Positions 1-8,552 of a stretch of 64,000 nt of DNA are shown here, one piece after another (position 1 is the first letter of the stretch; each line of letters begins with the position of its first letter). The position numbers and the translations under genes were made by a program. Below the pieces are notes generated by a model. The model searched no databases and was not told where the DNA came from. It worked only from the letters and a program-made list of their open reading frames with translations. The DNA comes from Arthrobacter sp. APC 3897 (GTDB taxonomy: Bacteria; Actinomycetota; Actinomycetes; Actinomycetales; Micrococcaceae): NCBI RefSeq assembly GCF_030407495.1, contig NZ_JASDDG010000023.1:1-64000 (forward strand), read 5' to 3'.

Positions 1-2156
1 GGCCGGGGCGGCGCTGTTACGTTGCCCATGATTGAGGCCGGCGGCGGGGTGAACGGGTTGGCCTCGTACTGGCCCGGAATCCGGTCAATGAAGTTCTTCC
101 AGGACGGGCCGGCAATCTTGGAGCCGTCAATCTCCGGGTAGACCTGTCCGCCGATCTGCTTGCCTTCCATCGAGCCGCGCGCGTTTCCCCAGACATGGTT
201 GCCGAGCCAGGAAGCCGTGACCATGCCGGTGCTGTAGCCCATGAACCAGGTCTGGGAGCGGAAGTCATTGGTACCGGTCTTGCCTGCTATCGGCTTGCCG
301 TTCTGCAGGTAGTATCCGGAACCCTTAGTCATTACCTGCTGGGTAGCTGCGTTGACGCCCTGGGCAACTTCCTTCTTCATGACCTGCGTGCAGTCCTGGC
401 CGGGTACCTCGAACTCCCGTCCGTCCGCTGCCGTGACCGATTCCAGGGCGCGCGGCTCGCATTTCAGTCCTTCGGCTGCAAACGTGGCAAAGCCGGTGGC
501 CATGGACAGCGGCGAAGCGTCGCCGCCGCCGCCGAAGGACGACGGCGGGTTGACGCCGAGCATCTCATTCTTGCCCTCGGAGCTCTTGCCGTTGTGGATG
601 CCGGAGGCAAACGCCATTTCCTGGAACTTGCACAGGTCCAGCTGGTTGATCTCCGCCATGGTGATGGTGTTCAGGGAGTTCGCCAGACCGTCGATGACGG
701 TGGTGGTCTTGTAGTTGGTGTCACCGTAGTTGATCGGGGTCCAGGGTTCCGGGATGCCGTAGCGTCCACCCGGCAGACAGCTGGCGTTCCAGGTGTATCC
801 GGCCGGATAGGTGCGCTTGCTGCCGTTCAGCGTGGTGTTGAGGGTCTTGCCGGCATCCAGCCAGGCGGCCACGGTGAAGGGCTTGTACGTTGATCCGGGC
901 TGGAACCCGCCCATGCCGCCCAGCGGCTTGTTCGGGTCGCCGTCCTGATTCAGGTCAACGTTGAAGTTGATGACGGAGTTGCCGGCACCCTGTTCCGGCG
1001 AATAGCGCGTGTTCTGCGCCATGGAAAGGATCTTGCCGGTGCGCGGTTCCATCGACACCATCGAATGGCCAATCTCGGGGTCCGTGGTGTCGGGGTTGGC
1101 GGTTTCGTTGATGGCCGTCTGTGCGGCATTCTGAATTTCCGGGTCAAGGGTGGTCTTGATGCTCAGGCCGCCCCGGTAGAGCAGCTTCTGCCGGTCCTCC
1201 GAGGTGGCACCGTACCTCTCATCATTGAGAACCAGATGCATGACGTAGTCGCAGAAGTAGGGTGCCTGGACGGCGCCGGTGCAGTTGCTGGGGACCGGTG
1301 TGATGTCCAGTCCCAGATCCGTGGCAACAGCGGCGTCGTGCTCTTCCTGCGTGATGCGGCCCTTGTCAAGCATGGCGCGGATGACGATGTTGCGCCGCTG
1401 CATGGCGAGCTCGGGATTGCCGGTGGGGCTGTAGACGGACGGGCCGTTGACGACGCCGGCCAGCAGGGCTGCCTGCGGGATGTTCAGCTCCGAGGCATCC
1501 ACGTTGAAGAAGTACTTTGATGCGGCCTGGACGCCGAAGGTGGTACCGCTGAAGGGCACAATGTTGAAGTAGCCCTCCAGAATCTCATCCTTGGACAGCT
1601 GCTTTTCCACGGCAATGGCCAGCTTCATCTCACGCAGCTTGTCCCCGTAGTCCTTGCTGCCGGACAGCACCACTTCCTGCTTGTTCTGCAGATTGGTGTC
1701 AATGATCACGCTGTTCACATACTGCTGCGTGATGGTGGACGCGCCGCGGTTGGTTCCGGACGTGAGGTTGGAGGCCAGGGCTCCGATGACGCCCTGGACG
1801 TCCACGCCGCCGTGTTCGTAGAAGCGGTCATCCTCAATGGCAAGCATCGCGTCGATCATGGTGGGGGAAACCTGGTCCAGCTTGATCGGCTGGCGGTTCT
1901 CCTCATACATGGTGGCAATGAGCGAGCCGTCATTGGCGTAGATTTTGGACGGCTCGGCCAGCGCGCCGGCCTGCAGTTCCGACGGGAGATCGTCAAAGAA
2001 CTGGATGGAACCGGACGCGGCTGTTCCCGCGGCGGCGGCGGCGGGAACCAGAAGACCCGCGGCCAAAACACCACACAGCGCGCTGACGCCGAAGAAGGCG
2101 ACGATCTGGCCGAGGGTGGTAGCCGTATCAAAGAACGGAGATTTGCGAGCTGCCAT
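1..2156 (-). CDS. Bifunctional penicillin-binding protein (class A PBP), 3' end cut by window
   Basis: This is a class A penicillin-binding protein that polymerises and cross-links peptidoglycan outside the membrane. The first 718 codons are visible; the C-terminus runs off the window. After a short cytoplasmic start there is one membrane anchor at about residues 12-42. The GT51 glycosyltransferase domain follows, with EDDRFYEHGGVD and GASTITQQYVNS. The transpeptidase domain shows GSTYKPFT (the SxxK serine), SLN, and KTGT (the KTG triad). It resembles actinobacterial PonA2-like proteins; a PASTA tail cannot be checked. The ATG at 2156 was chosen; another in-frame ATG lies two codons upstream at 2162. 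It is divergent from the small gene at 2194 with only 37 bases between, so the promoters must be compact. Confidence 0.93.
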   Translation of the reverse strand, partial: MAARKSPFFDTATTLGQIVAFFGVSALCGVLAAGLLVPAAAAAGTAASGSIQFFDDLPSELQAGALAEPSKIYANDGSLIATMYEENRQPIKLDQVSPTMIDAMLAIEDDRFYEHGGVDVQGVIGALASNLTSGTNRGASTITQQYVNSVIIDTNLQNKQEVVLSGSKDYGDKLREMKLAIAVEKQLSKDEILEGYFNIVPFSGTTFGVQAASKYFFNVDASELNIPQAALLAGVVNGPSVYSPTGNPELAMQRRNIVIRAMLDKGRITQEEHDAAVATDLGLDITPVPSNCTGAVQAPYFCDYVMHLVLNDERYGATSEDRQKLLYRGGLSIKTTLDPEIQNAAQTAINETANPDTTDPEIGHSMVSMEPRTGKILSMAQNTRYSPEQGAGNSVINFNVDLNQDGDPNKPLGGMGGFQPGSTYKPFTVAAWLDAGKTLNTTLNGSKRTYPAGYTWNASCLPGGRYGIPEPWTPINYGDTNYKTTTVIDGLANSLNTITMAEINQLDLCKFQEMAFASGIHNGKSSEGKNEMLGVNPPSSFGGGGDASPLSMATGFATFAAEGLKCEPRALESVTAADGREFEVPGQDCTQVMKKEVAQGVNAATQQVMTKGSGYYLQNGKPIAGKTGTNDFRSQTWFMGYSTGMVTASWLGNHVWGNARGSMEGKQIGGQVYPEIDGSKIAGPSWKNFIDRIPGQYEANPFTPPPASIMGNVTAPPR

Positions 2157-2180
2157 GCGCATCAGTCTACAAGCACGGGT

Positions 2181-2194
2181 TAGTCTTTGGATTA
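2181..2194 (+). promoter_or_regulatory. Probable -10 element of a leaderless transcript
   Basis: TAGTCT at 2181-2186 ends seven bases before the ATG at 2194, the arrangement expected for an actinobacterial leaderless mRNA. There is no Shine-Dalgarno-like sequence before this ATG. Confidence 0.45.
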
Positions 2195-2352
2195 TGAGCA
2201 AATGGGAATATTTCATCACGCCGCTTCCTCTTCACACACCGGGAGCTGTCCTTAACATGCACGGCGAAGAAGGCTGGGAACTCGTCCAGATCACGCCCGC
2301 ACCCAACGGAACGGGTGCCGTGGCGTACATGAAACGCGAGAAATCGCAGTGA
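2194..2352 (+). CDS. Small conserved protein preceding RidA
   Basis: The product is 52 residues, begins MSKWEYFITPL and contains the motif GEEGWELVQI followed by a polar C-terminus. This W-E-Y...G-W-E-L-V pattern is that of a small family of unknown function (DUF4177-like) found beside RidA genes in other actinobacteria. It has no signal peptide or membrane segment. Its stop codon overlaps the GTG of ridA by four bases, so the two are translationally coupled. The ATG is preceded directly by a -10-like hexamer, which favours a leaderless mRNA. Confidence 0.75.
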   Translation: MSKWEYFITPLPLHTPGAVLNMHGEEGWELVQITPAPNGTGAVAYMKREKSQ

Positions 2353-2831
2353 CGGAGCTGAACGGGGCGGTCTCCGCCGTTGAGCGCAGGCTGGCGGAAC
2401 TGGGCATTGAGCTGCCCGGCGTCGCAGCGCCTGTGGCCGCTTATGTCCCCGCCGTCGTCACCGGGAACTACGTCTACACCTCCGGGCAGTTGCCTTTCGT
2501 GTCCGGCGTGTTGCCCGCAGCCGGCAAAGTTGGAGCCGGGGTGTCTGCCGAGGACGCCGCGGGGTACGCCGCAACCTGCGCCGTCAACGCGCTGGCTGCC
2601 ATCAAGGCCCAGATCGGAGATCTGGACCGCATCAGCCGCATCGTGAAGGTGGTGGGCTTCGTGGCATCGGATCCGTCCTTTACCGGGCAGCCAACCGTCA
2701 TCAACGGTGCATCAGAACTGCTGGGGAAGGTCTTCGGCGAGGCGGGCGCGCATGCCCGCTCCGCCGTCGGGGTGGCCGTGCTGCCGCTGGATTCCCCCGT
2801 CGAAGTAGAAGTGATCGCTGAATTTGCCTAA
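2349..2831 (+). CDS. RidA family protein (enamine/imine deaminase-like)
   Basis: The 160-residue product has the RidA/YjgF fold signature: VVTGNYVYTSGQLPF near residue 40, a central AALAAIKA-type helix, and RIVKVVGFVASDP further on. Canonical RidA hydrolyses reactive enamines and imines released by PLP enzymes in the cytoplasm. This is the longer RidA subgroup common in actinobacteria; the canonical catalytic Arg in a GP-[YF]-R-like context is not obvious, so the exact reaction is open. The GTG start overlaps the preceding stop and the stop overlaps the TTG of the NUDIX gene, giving a three-gene unit. Confidence 0.85.
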   Translation: MTELNGAVSAVERRLAELGIELPGVAAPVAAYVPAVVTGNYVYTSGQLPFVSGVLPAAGKVGAGVSAEDAAGYAATCAVNALAAIKAQIGDLDRISRIVKVVGFVASDPSFTGQPTVINGASELLGKVFGEAGAHARSAVGVAVLPLDSPVEVEVIAEFA

Positions 2832-3735
2832 TCCATCTGTACGGCTTTTCCCGGTTCCCCCGTATCTTCGGGGAGCCGCGGAAAGCTGGCTTGAACACGG
2901 TGACCGTGCACCGCGCAAGCCCCGCCTGGCGTCCTCAGTGGTGCTGGTGCGGGACTCGCCGCGCGGCGCCGAGACCTATCTTGCGTACCGGCGCGGCGAA
3001 TCGCCGCTGGGCCGGGTCGCGTTTCCCGGCGGCAGCATCGACCCGGAAGACGACGACGCCGTCACATGGTTCGGTCCCGCACCGGCCGCCTGGGCCAAGT
3101 CGCTGGGCATTGACGATCCCAGGCTGGCCCGCAGGCACGTGGTGGCAGCCATCCGTGAACTGTTCGAGGAAACCGGCATCCTGTTGGCCGGGCCGGACGA
3201 ATCAACGCTGCTGGAGGCTAACCGGGGTCCGGACTGGATGTCCGCCCGGGTGGCGCTGGCAGCCGGAGACAAGTCGTTTCCGGAGCTCCTCACCCGCCGG
3301 GGACTGGGCCTGCGCACCGATCTGCTCCGGCCGCTGGCCAACTGGCAGACGGCTGATTTTGCGCTGCGCCGGTTCGACACCCGCTACTTCGCGGTTGTCC
3401 AGCCGATGGGGCAGGGAGCCTCGCTGCTGGAGGGCAAGGGCAGCTGGGGACAGTGGCGGCCCGCTGCGGAGGAGATCGCAGCCCGGAACACCACCGCCCT
3501 GGGCGATGAGATCGGGCTCCCGGACACCACCGGACTCACACTGTCTGAACTGACGGTGCCCCCGGTGGAACTGGTGCTGGAGAAGCTGGCCGGCGCCCGC
3601 GGCTGCATTGCGTACCTTGCCTCCCGCCGCCCGGCAGCCGTCTTTCGGCCCGAGCTGGTGGAAGCCGACGGCGGTTACTGGCTGTCCGTTGCACTCAGCG
3701 GCGCCGGGGAAGGCTCCGCCCAGCACGGGCGCTGA
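2824..3735 (+). CDS. NUDIX hydrolase
   Basis: This 303-residue protein carries a NUDIX domain: FPGGSIDPEDD near residue 68 and the catalytic core RELFEETGILLAG near 113-125 (the REx2EExG metal-binding helix). An insertion separates the GG from the helix, and about 170 further residues follow the NUDIX box, so it is longer than minimal NUDIX enzymes. It probably cleaves a nucleoside diphosphate linked to another moiety; the substrate cannot be read from the sequence. The TTG start overlaps the end of ridA by eight bases, indicating coupling. Confidence 0.85.
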   Translation: MPNPSVRLFPVPPYLRGAAESWLEHGDRAPRKPRLASSVVLVRDSPRGAETYLAYRRGESPLGRVAFPGGSIDPEDDDAVTWFGPAPAAWAKSLGIDDPRLARRHVVAAIRELFEETGILLAGPDESTLLEANRGPDWMSARVALAAGDKSFPELLTRRGLGLRTDLLRPLANWQTADFALRRFDTRYFAVVQPMGQGASLLEGKGSWGQWRPAAEEIAARNTTALGDEIGLPDTTGLTLSELTVPPVELVLEKLAGARGCIAYLASRRPAAVFRPELVEADGGYWLSVALSGAGEGSAQHGR

Positions 3736-3779
3736 CGCAGGCACGGAAACTGGTCCCCGGACATCGTCAAACTAAACAC

Positions 3780-3824
3780 AAACGACGGCGCCGCCCCCGG
3801 TACAGGGGAGCGGCGCCGTCGTTT
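3780..3824. terminator. Bidirectional hairpin between NUDIX gene and crp
   Basis: A perfect 15-bp inverted repeat (AAACGACGGCGCCGC at 3780-3794, its complement at 3810-3824) encloses a loop that can add four further C-G pairs. It lies between convergent genes and has A/T tracts at both outer edges, so it can terminate from both sides. Confidence 0.8.
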
Positions 3825-3847
3825 GCTGTCTTACGGTCGGGAAAGAC

Positions 3848-4525
3848 CTAGCGTGAGCGCTGGCGCAGGCGCTGTACGTCCAAGATGACGACGGCGCGGG
3901 CTTCCAGACGCAGCCAGCCGCGCTGGACGAACTCGGCCAGAGCCTTGTTCACCGTTTCACGTGAAGCGCCAACCAGCTGGGCCAGTTCCTCCTGCGTCAA
4001 CTCGTGAGCCACCAGGATGCCGTCAGTGGCAGGGCGGCCGAAGCGGTCCGCCAGATCCAGCAGTGCCTTGGCAACGCGGCCGGGAACGTCCGAGAAGACG
4101 AGGTCCGCAAGAGACTCGTTGGTGCGGCGCAGCCGGCGGGCCAGGGCCTGCAGCAGCTGGACGGACACCTCGGGGCGCGTTTCCAGCAGTGCCTTCAGGT
4201 TGTCGTGCCGCAGTCCGGCCAGACGCGTTTCGGACACGGCGGTGGCGGTTGCGTTGCGCGGACTCGGATCAAACAGTGCCATTTCGCCGAAGAGCTCGCC
4301 CGGGCCGAGGATGGCCAGCAGGTTCTCACGGCCGTCCGGTGCCGACCGGCCCAGCTTGATCTTTCCGGACACGATGAAATACAGCTGGTCGCCCTGGTCA
4401 CCTTCGCGGAAGACTGATGCCCCGCGCGAAAGGTCAACCTCAGTCAACTCGTCGGTCAGAGCTGCGAAGACGTCGTCTCCCAATGAGGCGAACAGTGGCG
4501 CACGGCGCAGTACCTCGATATCCAT
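3848..4525 (-). CDS. crp: Crp/Fnr family global transcription regulator (Crp/GlxR type)
   Basis: The 225-residue protein matches actinobacterial cAMP-responsive Crp/GlxR in length and layout. The cyclic-nucleotide domain spans about residues 5-120 with the phosphate-binding cassette GELFGEMALFDPSPRNATA (E81, R90). A long dimer helix follows, then a winged HTH with LTQEELAQLVGASRETVNKAL at about 176-196, split here only as one motif. It is transcribed alone, divergent from marP. AGGAG lies six bases before the ATG and a GATAAT -10-like box is at 4555-4560 on the minus strand. A likely target in this window is acs (see the site at 11157-11172). Confidence 0.93.
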   Translation of the reverse strand: MDIEVLRRAPLFASLGDDVFAALTDELTEVDLSRGASVFREGDQGDQLYFIVSGKIKLGRSAPDGRENLLAILGPGELFGEMALFDPSPRNATATAVSETRLAGLRHDNLKALLETRPEVSVQLLQALARRLRRTNESLADLVFSDVPGRVAKALLDLADRFGRPATDGILVAHELTQEELAQLVGASRETVNKALAEFVQRGWLRLEARAVVILDVQRLRQRSR

Positions 4526-4753
4526 GAAATCTCCTGTAAATAGTTGTCCCTTTCATTATCTTCTCGCACTACGGCCCCATGTGACACCTGTAATAGCTTT
4601 GTTCGCCCACGGATGATAAAAAGGACGCCCCTGCGCACTGCCCTACCGGGTCCGGCGCGGACGGAGTCTTCAGTTTGGGCCGCTAAACTCGGGAGGCAGG
4701 GACAGTCTCGAAGAGTCCCCGGAACACCCCCTAGACTGCGCTTGGAGCTGTTT

Positions 4754-5938
4754 GTGCTCGGATTTTCACTGCTAGACATCATCCTGCTTTTGGCGCTGCT
4801 GTTTTACCTCCTCGCAGGGCTAAGGAACGGTCTTGTGGTGACGCTGGGCGGCATTGTCGGCTTTGTGGCCGGAGCCGTGGCGGCGTTCTTCGCGATACCG
4901 ATGGTCACCCAATGGGTGCCCGACGACGGCTGGCGCCTGACCGCCGTCATCGCCACCATTGTGGTGCTGGTCCTGGGCGGGCATGCCGCCGGCGCTGCGC
5001 TGGGCGGATCCATCCGGCGCTGGATGAACTTCCCGCCGCTGCGTTTCCTGGACCGGCTGCTGGGCGGGGGCGTGAACCTGGCCGTCTCAGCCCTGGTGAT
5101 GTCCGTGCTCGCTTTCAGCGTCAACACGCTCGGTGTGCCCTTCCTGTCGCAGCAGATTACCTCCTCGAAAGTGCTGAACGGCATCGAGGAGGCCACTCCT
5201 GACCGGGTAAAAACCTGGACTGCAGAGGTGCGTTCCTTCACACTCGCGGAAGGCCTGCCCACCATCCTGGACAGCGCCGCCCCGGACACGGTGGTGGCTC
5301 CCGATGAGGCGCTGTCCTCTGCAGCACTGCAGAAGTCGTCGGAGTCTGTCGTGAAGATCACGGGAACGGCCTATCAGTGCGGGCAGAACCAGACGGGCTC
5401 GGGTTTCGTGGTCGCCGATGACCGCGTGATCACCAACGCCCACGTGGTGGCAGGGGTGTCCCGGCCGGTGGTGCAGGTCCCCGGCGGCGGGGCGCTGCCG
5501 GGGGAGGTGGTCTATTTCGACAGCGCCCGTGACCTGGCCGTGCTGGCAGTGGACAACCTCGACGCCGCGCCCATTCCGGTGGGCGATGTCCTTCCCAACG
5601 GCACCACCGCGGCGTTTGCCGGGTACCCGGCCGGCGGTCCGTTCCGGCTGCAGGCGGCGAACGTGGAACGGCTCTCCGACGTCTCGGTGCGTAACATCTA
5701 CGGATCCGACCCCGAGGTGCTGGAGGTCTACACCCTCGCCGCGAACGTGCAGCAGGGCAACTCGGGCGGGCCGCTGCTGGACATCGACGGCCAGCTGGCC
5801 GGCGTCATCTTCGCCAAGACCACCGGCGACCAGCCGATCGGCTATGCGCTGTCCCTGAGCGAGGTTGGGCCGGTGGCGGAGGCCGCCGCCGGGTACTCCG
5901 CACCGGTCTCTCCCGGACAGTGCATCTCCGGCGAGTAA
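4754..5938 (+). CDS. marP: MarP-type membrane-anchored serine protease (CvpA domain plus trypsin-like domain)
   Basis: The 394-residue protein has four membrane segments in its first 125 residues (CvpA/colicin V production-like) and a periplasmic chymotrypsin-like protease. The triad is His230 (TNAHVV), Asp260 (RDLAVL) and Ser337 (QGNSGGPL); Cys209 and Cys390 are placed like the regulatory disulfide of Mycobacterium MarP. MarP is known to help cells keep cytoplasmic pH in acid and withstand oxidative stress. The GTG at 4754 is preferred because GGAG (4744-4747) stands six bases before it; a TTG at 4742 has no ribosome binding site. Gene order beside crp and nth also fits MarP. Confidence 0.92.
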   Translation: MLGFSLLDIILLLALLFYLLAGLRNGLVVTLGGIVGFVAGAVAAFFAIPMVTQWVPDDGWRLTAVIATIVVLVLGGHAAGAALGGSIRRWMNFPPLRFLDRLLGGGVNLAVSALVMSVLAFSVNTLGVPFLSQQITSSKVLNGIEEATPDRVKTWTAEVRSFTLAEGLPTILDSAAPDTVVAPDEALSSAALQKSSESVVKITGTAYQCGQNQTGSGFVVADDRVITNAHVVAGVSRPVVQVPGGGALPGEVVYFDSARDLAVLAVDNLDAAPIPVGDVLPNGTTAAFAGYPAGGPFRLQAANVERLSDVSVRNIYGSDPEVLEVYTLAANVQQGNSGGPLLDIDGQLAGVIFAKTTGDQPIGYALSLSEVGPVAEAAAGYSAPVSPGQCISGE

Positions 5939-5954
5939 AGGACCGGGAGCCGGC

Positions 5955-6419
5955 TTACGCCTGCGCTTCTCCGTCCAGCCGCGCGGCCAGGTAATCCACA
6001 GCCAGCTTGTATCCGGCAATTCCGGCACCGCAGATCACAGCGTCCGCCACCGCTGAGACGTAGGAGTGGTGCCGGAATTCCTCCCGCCGGTGAATGTTGC
6101 TCAGATGGACCTCAACCACGGGCAGCCCCACACCGGACAGCGCATCCGGGATGGCAACTGACGTGTGGCTGTACGCCGCCGGGTTGATGATGATCCCGTC
6201 AGCCAGCCCGGGGGCTCCGTGGATCGCATCGATCAGGTCGCCCTCATGGTTGGACTGGATGCAGTCCGCGGTCCAGCCGTGGGATTCCGCGGCGTCCAGC
6301 GCCAGGGCCTCCACGTCGTCGAGCGTTGTGGTGCCGTAGATTCCGGGTTCACGGGTGCCCAGCAGGTTCAGGTTGGGGCCGTTGAGGATCAGCAGGTTGC
6401 GGGTGCGGGAGACTGTCAT
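5955..6419 (-). CDS. aroQ: Type II 3-dehydroquinate dehydratase
   Basis: This cytoplasmic enzyme interconverts 3-dehydroquinate and 3-dehydroshikimate. At 154 residues it has the family's usual length. Family landmarks are [20 protein letters not shown] with Arg23 and catalytic Tyr28, [20 protein letters not shown], and [18 protein letters not shown] with the catalytic His105. It follows a shikimate/quinate-type transporter by seven bases on the same strand, so it may serve catabolic use of imported quinate or shikimate rather than, or as well as, aromatic amino-acid synthesis. Confidence 0.95.
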   Translation of the reverse strand: MTVSRTRNLLILNGPNLNLLGTREPGIYGTTTLDDVEALALDAAESHGWTADCIQSNHEGDLIDAIHGAPGLADGIIINPAAYSHTSVAIPDALSGVGLPVVEVHLSNIHRREEFRHHSYVSAVADAVICGAGIAGYKLAVDYLAARLDGEAQA

Positions 6420-6426
6420 GGCTTAA

Positions 6427-7797
6427 CTATGCGCCAACCTGCGCCTGCGCCGCGGCCTCATCCTGGCGGCGCGTCATGCGTCCCGCCGCCAGGGCGCCGG
6501 CAATGGTCACCACGGACATCAGCGCCAGCACGACGCCGGGATGCCACCACGCGCTGTCCGTTGCCTTGGCGAACGCCTGCGTTGCGGCCGGAGCGAAGCC
6601 GGCCAGGATCCCGGCGAAGCTGTAGGCCAGGGACAGGGCGGTGAAACCGGTGCGGGCCGGGAAAAGATCAGCCATCAATCCGCCCAGGGCCGCCCACGCG
6701 GCGGTCGGGGCAATCCCGCCGATGAGGATGGTGAGGATATACGTGGTCTGGTCCGCGGTGCTGATGAGCCAGTACAGGGGGAAGGAAATCAGCAGGGTGG
6801 CGAAGGCACCGGCGGCAACCATGCGGGCCGAACCGATCTTGGTGGCCAGCCAGCCGAACGCCGGGATGGTGGCCAGCTGCAGGACCGAGCCCACCAGTGC
6901 CGCATTGAGCACGGTGGTGCCGGACAGGCCCAGCTGTTCGGTTCCGTAGGCCTGGGTGTAGGTGGTCATCAGGAAGTAGGAGCCGATGCCCAGCAGGGAC
7001 GCTGACGTGGCAACCAGGACTGCCAGCCGCTGGGTCTTCAGCACGTCCAGGACCGGAACGCGGGGAACGGCGCGGTGGCCGGCAACATCCTTGAAGACGG
7101 GGGTTTCCTCGATGGCAAACCGCAGGTACAGGGCAATGGCCATGAAGGGGAAAGCCAGCAGGAACGGAACCCGCCACAGGCCGGCTTCCATGGTTTCCTG
7201 CGGGACGCTGGTCAGCAGCAGGAAGATCCCGGTCACCATGATGGTTCCCACGGGGGAGCCGATCTGCGGGATTGCTGCGTACAGGGCCCGTTTGCGGGGT
7301 TCAGCGTGTTCGGTGGCAATCAGCACGGCTCCGCCCCACTCACCGCCCACGGCCAGGCCCTGGAGCAGCCGCAGCGTGACCAGCAGTGCCGGGGCCCAGA
7401 TGCCGATGGCGTTGTAATCCGGCAGCAGGCCGATGATCCCGGTGGCCGTGCCCATCAGGACGATGGTCCAAATGAGGGATTTCTTGCGGCCGATGCGGTC
7501 GCCAAGATGACCAAAAATGACGGCGCCGAGCGGGCGGGCAATGAAACCGATGCCCAGGGACAGGAAGGACAGCAGCGTGCCGATCAGCGGATCGACCTCC
7601 GGAAAGAAGATCCGGTTCAGGATCAGGGCAGCTGCGGTGCCAAAAACGTAGAAGTCGTAGGACTCCAGGGCTGTTCCGACAAACGACGCTCCGGCGACCT
7701 TGCGTGCCATGCGGCGGGATTGCGGCGTCGGGTCCGGCAATCCGGAGGAAACGGGAGTGGACAGCGGGGAGGAAGTGCTGGAAGTGGACACGAGCAC
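6427..7797 (-). CDS. MFS transporter of the metabolite:H+ symporter (MHS) family
   Basis: The 456-residue protein has 12 predicted membrane helices and the MHS features FVGTALESYDFYVFGTAAAL, GHLGDRIGRKKSL (loop 2-3 motif) and QGLAVGGEWGGAVLI. Relatives import shikimate, proline/betaine or alpha-ketoglutarate with protons. Its immediate partner aroQ makes shikimate, quinate or dehydroshikimate the most attractive substrate, but this is inference. The GTG at 7797 was used; two more in-frame starts lie within 30 bases. A 13-bp palindrome at 7828-7840 lies just upstream. Confidence 0.88.
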   Translation of the reverse strand: MLVSTSSTSSPLSTPVSSGLPDPTPQSRRMARKVAGASFVGTALESYDFYVFGTAAALILNRIFFPEVDPLIGTLLSFLSLGIGFIARPLGAVIFGHLGDRIGRKKSLIWTIVLMGTATGIIGLLPDYNAIGIWAPALLVTLRLLQGLAVGGEWGGAVLIATEHAEPRKRALYAAIPQIGSPVGTIMVTGIFLLLTSVPQETMEAGLWRVPFLLAFPFMAIALYLRFAIEETPVFKDVAGHRAVPRVPVLDVLKTQRLAVLVATSASLLGIGSYFLMTTYTQAYGTEQLGLSGTTVLNAALVGSVLQLATIPAFGWLATKIGSARMVAAGAFATLLISFPLYWLISTADQTTYILTILIGGIAPTAAWAALGGLMADLFPARTGFTALSLAYSFAGILAGFAPAATQAFAKATDSAWWHPGVVLALMSVVTIAGALAAGRMTRRQDEAAAQAQVGA

Positions 7798-7827
7798 TGA
7801 TTCTGCTACCCCGTGCCCGGTGGTGCC

Positions 7828-7840
7828 AACTCAATGAGTT
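7828..7840. promoter_or_regulatory. Palindrome upstream of the transporter-aroQ operon
   Basis: AACTCA-A-TGAGTT is a perfect 6+1+6 palindrome 31 bases before the transporter start. Its position suits a repressor or activator site. No matching regulator gene can be assigned; the nearest is the TetR gene at 7892. Confidence 0.4.
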
Positions 7841-7891
7841 CCATCTCACCCGCCGGGTCACTGGGGAAGCTGGAACTGCAGCAGGCTCCGC

Positions 7892-8449
7892 CTAGCGCAC
7901 GAGGCTGCCGAGCAGGGCGCGTCCGCCGCTGAGCAGCGCTGCTGAGACTCCCGCGGGGTCCGCCACATAACCGTGGACCATGGCGCCGTCGCGCAGCATC
8001 AGCAGCTGATCCGCCAGGGCATCCGGGTCCGCGGCTCCCAGCTGCGCCACCCTGCTGCGGACCTCGGCGTGCAGCCACTGCCTGTGATCAAGGACCACGG
8101 CACGGACCGGGGAGGCGGGGTCCGGATACTCTGCGGCGGCATTGATGAACGGGCAGCCGCGGAAGCCGGGAATGCAGGCCTGCGCGCCCATGACCTCCGC
8201 CAGTTCCAGCAGTCCGGTGCAGGGGTCGGGGCTCAGCGCCGCGGCGGCTTCACGGGTCCGCTCCGACTGTCCCTGCAGGTACGCCACCACCAGCTCTTCC
8301 TTGGTGCGGAAATAGCGGTAGAACGTCACTTTGGTGGTTTCCGCCGCAGCGATAATCCGGTCCGCGCTCACGGCACGGATGCCTTCGGTGTAGAAGAGCA
8401 GGGCGGCGGCATCCAGGATGCGGGTGCGCACCGGCGCAGTGGCGGCCAT
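7892..8449 (-). CDS. TetR family transcription regulator, divergent from ohr
   Basis: The 185-residue protein has a TetR HTH at about residues 8-55 (ILDAAALLFYTEGIRAVSADRI, read in two parts, then TKVTFYRYFRTKEELV). The ligand domain contains a Cys pair, QACIPGFRGCPF, which could sense redox state or peroxides. It is transcribed away from the organic hydroperoxide gene, and a 22-bp near-palindrome lies between them. Ohr genes are more often controlled by MarR-type OhrR; a TetR partner is less usual. Control of ohr and autoregulation are inferred. Confidence 0.87.
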   Translation of the reverse strand: MAATAPVRTRILDAAALLFYTEGIRAVSADRIIAAAETTKVTFYRYFRTKEELVVAYLQGQSERTREAAAALSPDPCTGLLELAEVMGAQACIPGFRGCPFINAAAEYPDPASPVRAVVLDHRQWLHAEVRSRVAQLGAADPDALADQLLMLRDGAMVHGYVADPAGVSAALLSGGRALLGSLVR

Positions 8450-8502
8450 GGGTCCTCCCGGGGTTGCGGTTTGCGGCGAAGGCGCGTTTACTTGGGGTCC
8501 AA

Positions 8503-8524
8503 GTAGACGTACTAGTTAGTCTAC
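8503..8524. promoter_or_regulatory. TetR-type operator between tetR and ohr
   Basis: GTAGAC (8503-8508) and GTCTAC (8519-8524) form outer arms around a central ACTAGT (8511-8516). Eighteen of 22 positions are symmetric. The site lies 54 bases from the tetR start and 29 bases from the ohr start, ideal for regulating both directions. Confidence 0.75.
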
Positions 8525-8552
8525 CTGATACCCCCGACCCAGAGGAGTTGCC

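Noticed and set aside
4580-4595. TGTGACACCTGTAATA upstream of crp as an autoregulatory Crp site
   Set aside because: Only the first half-site (TGTGA) fits; the second half does not match TCACA.
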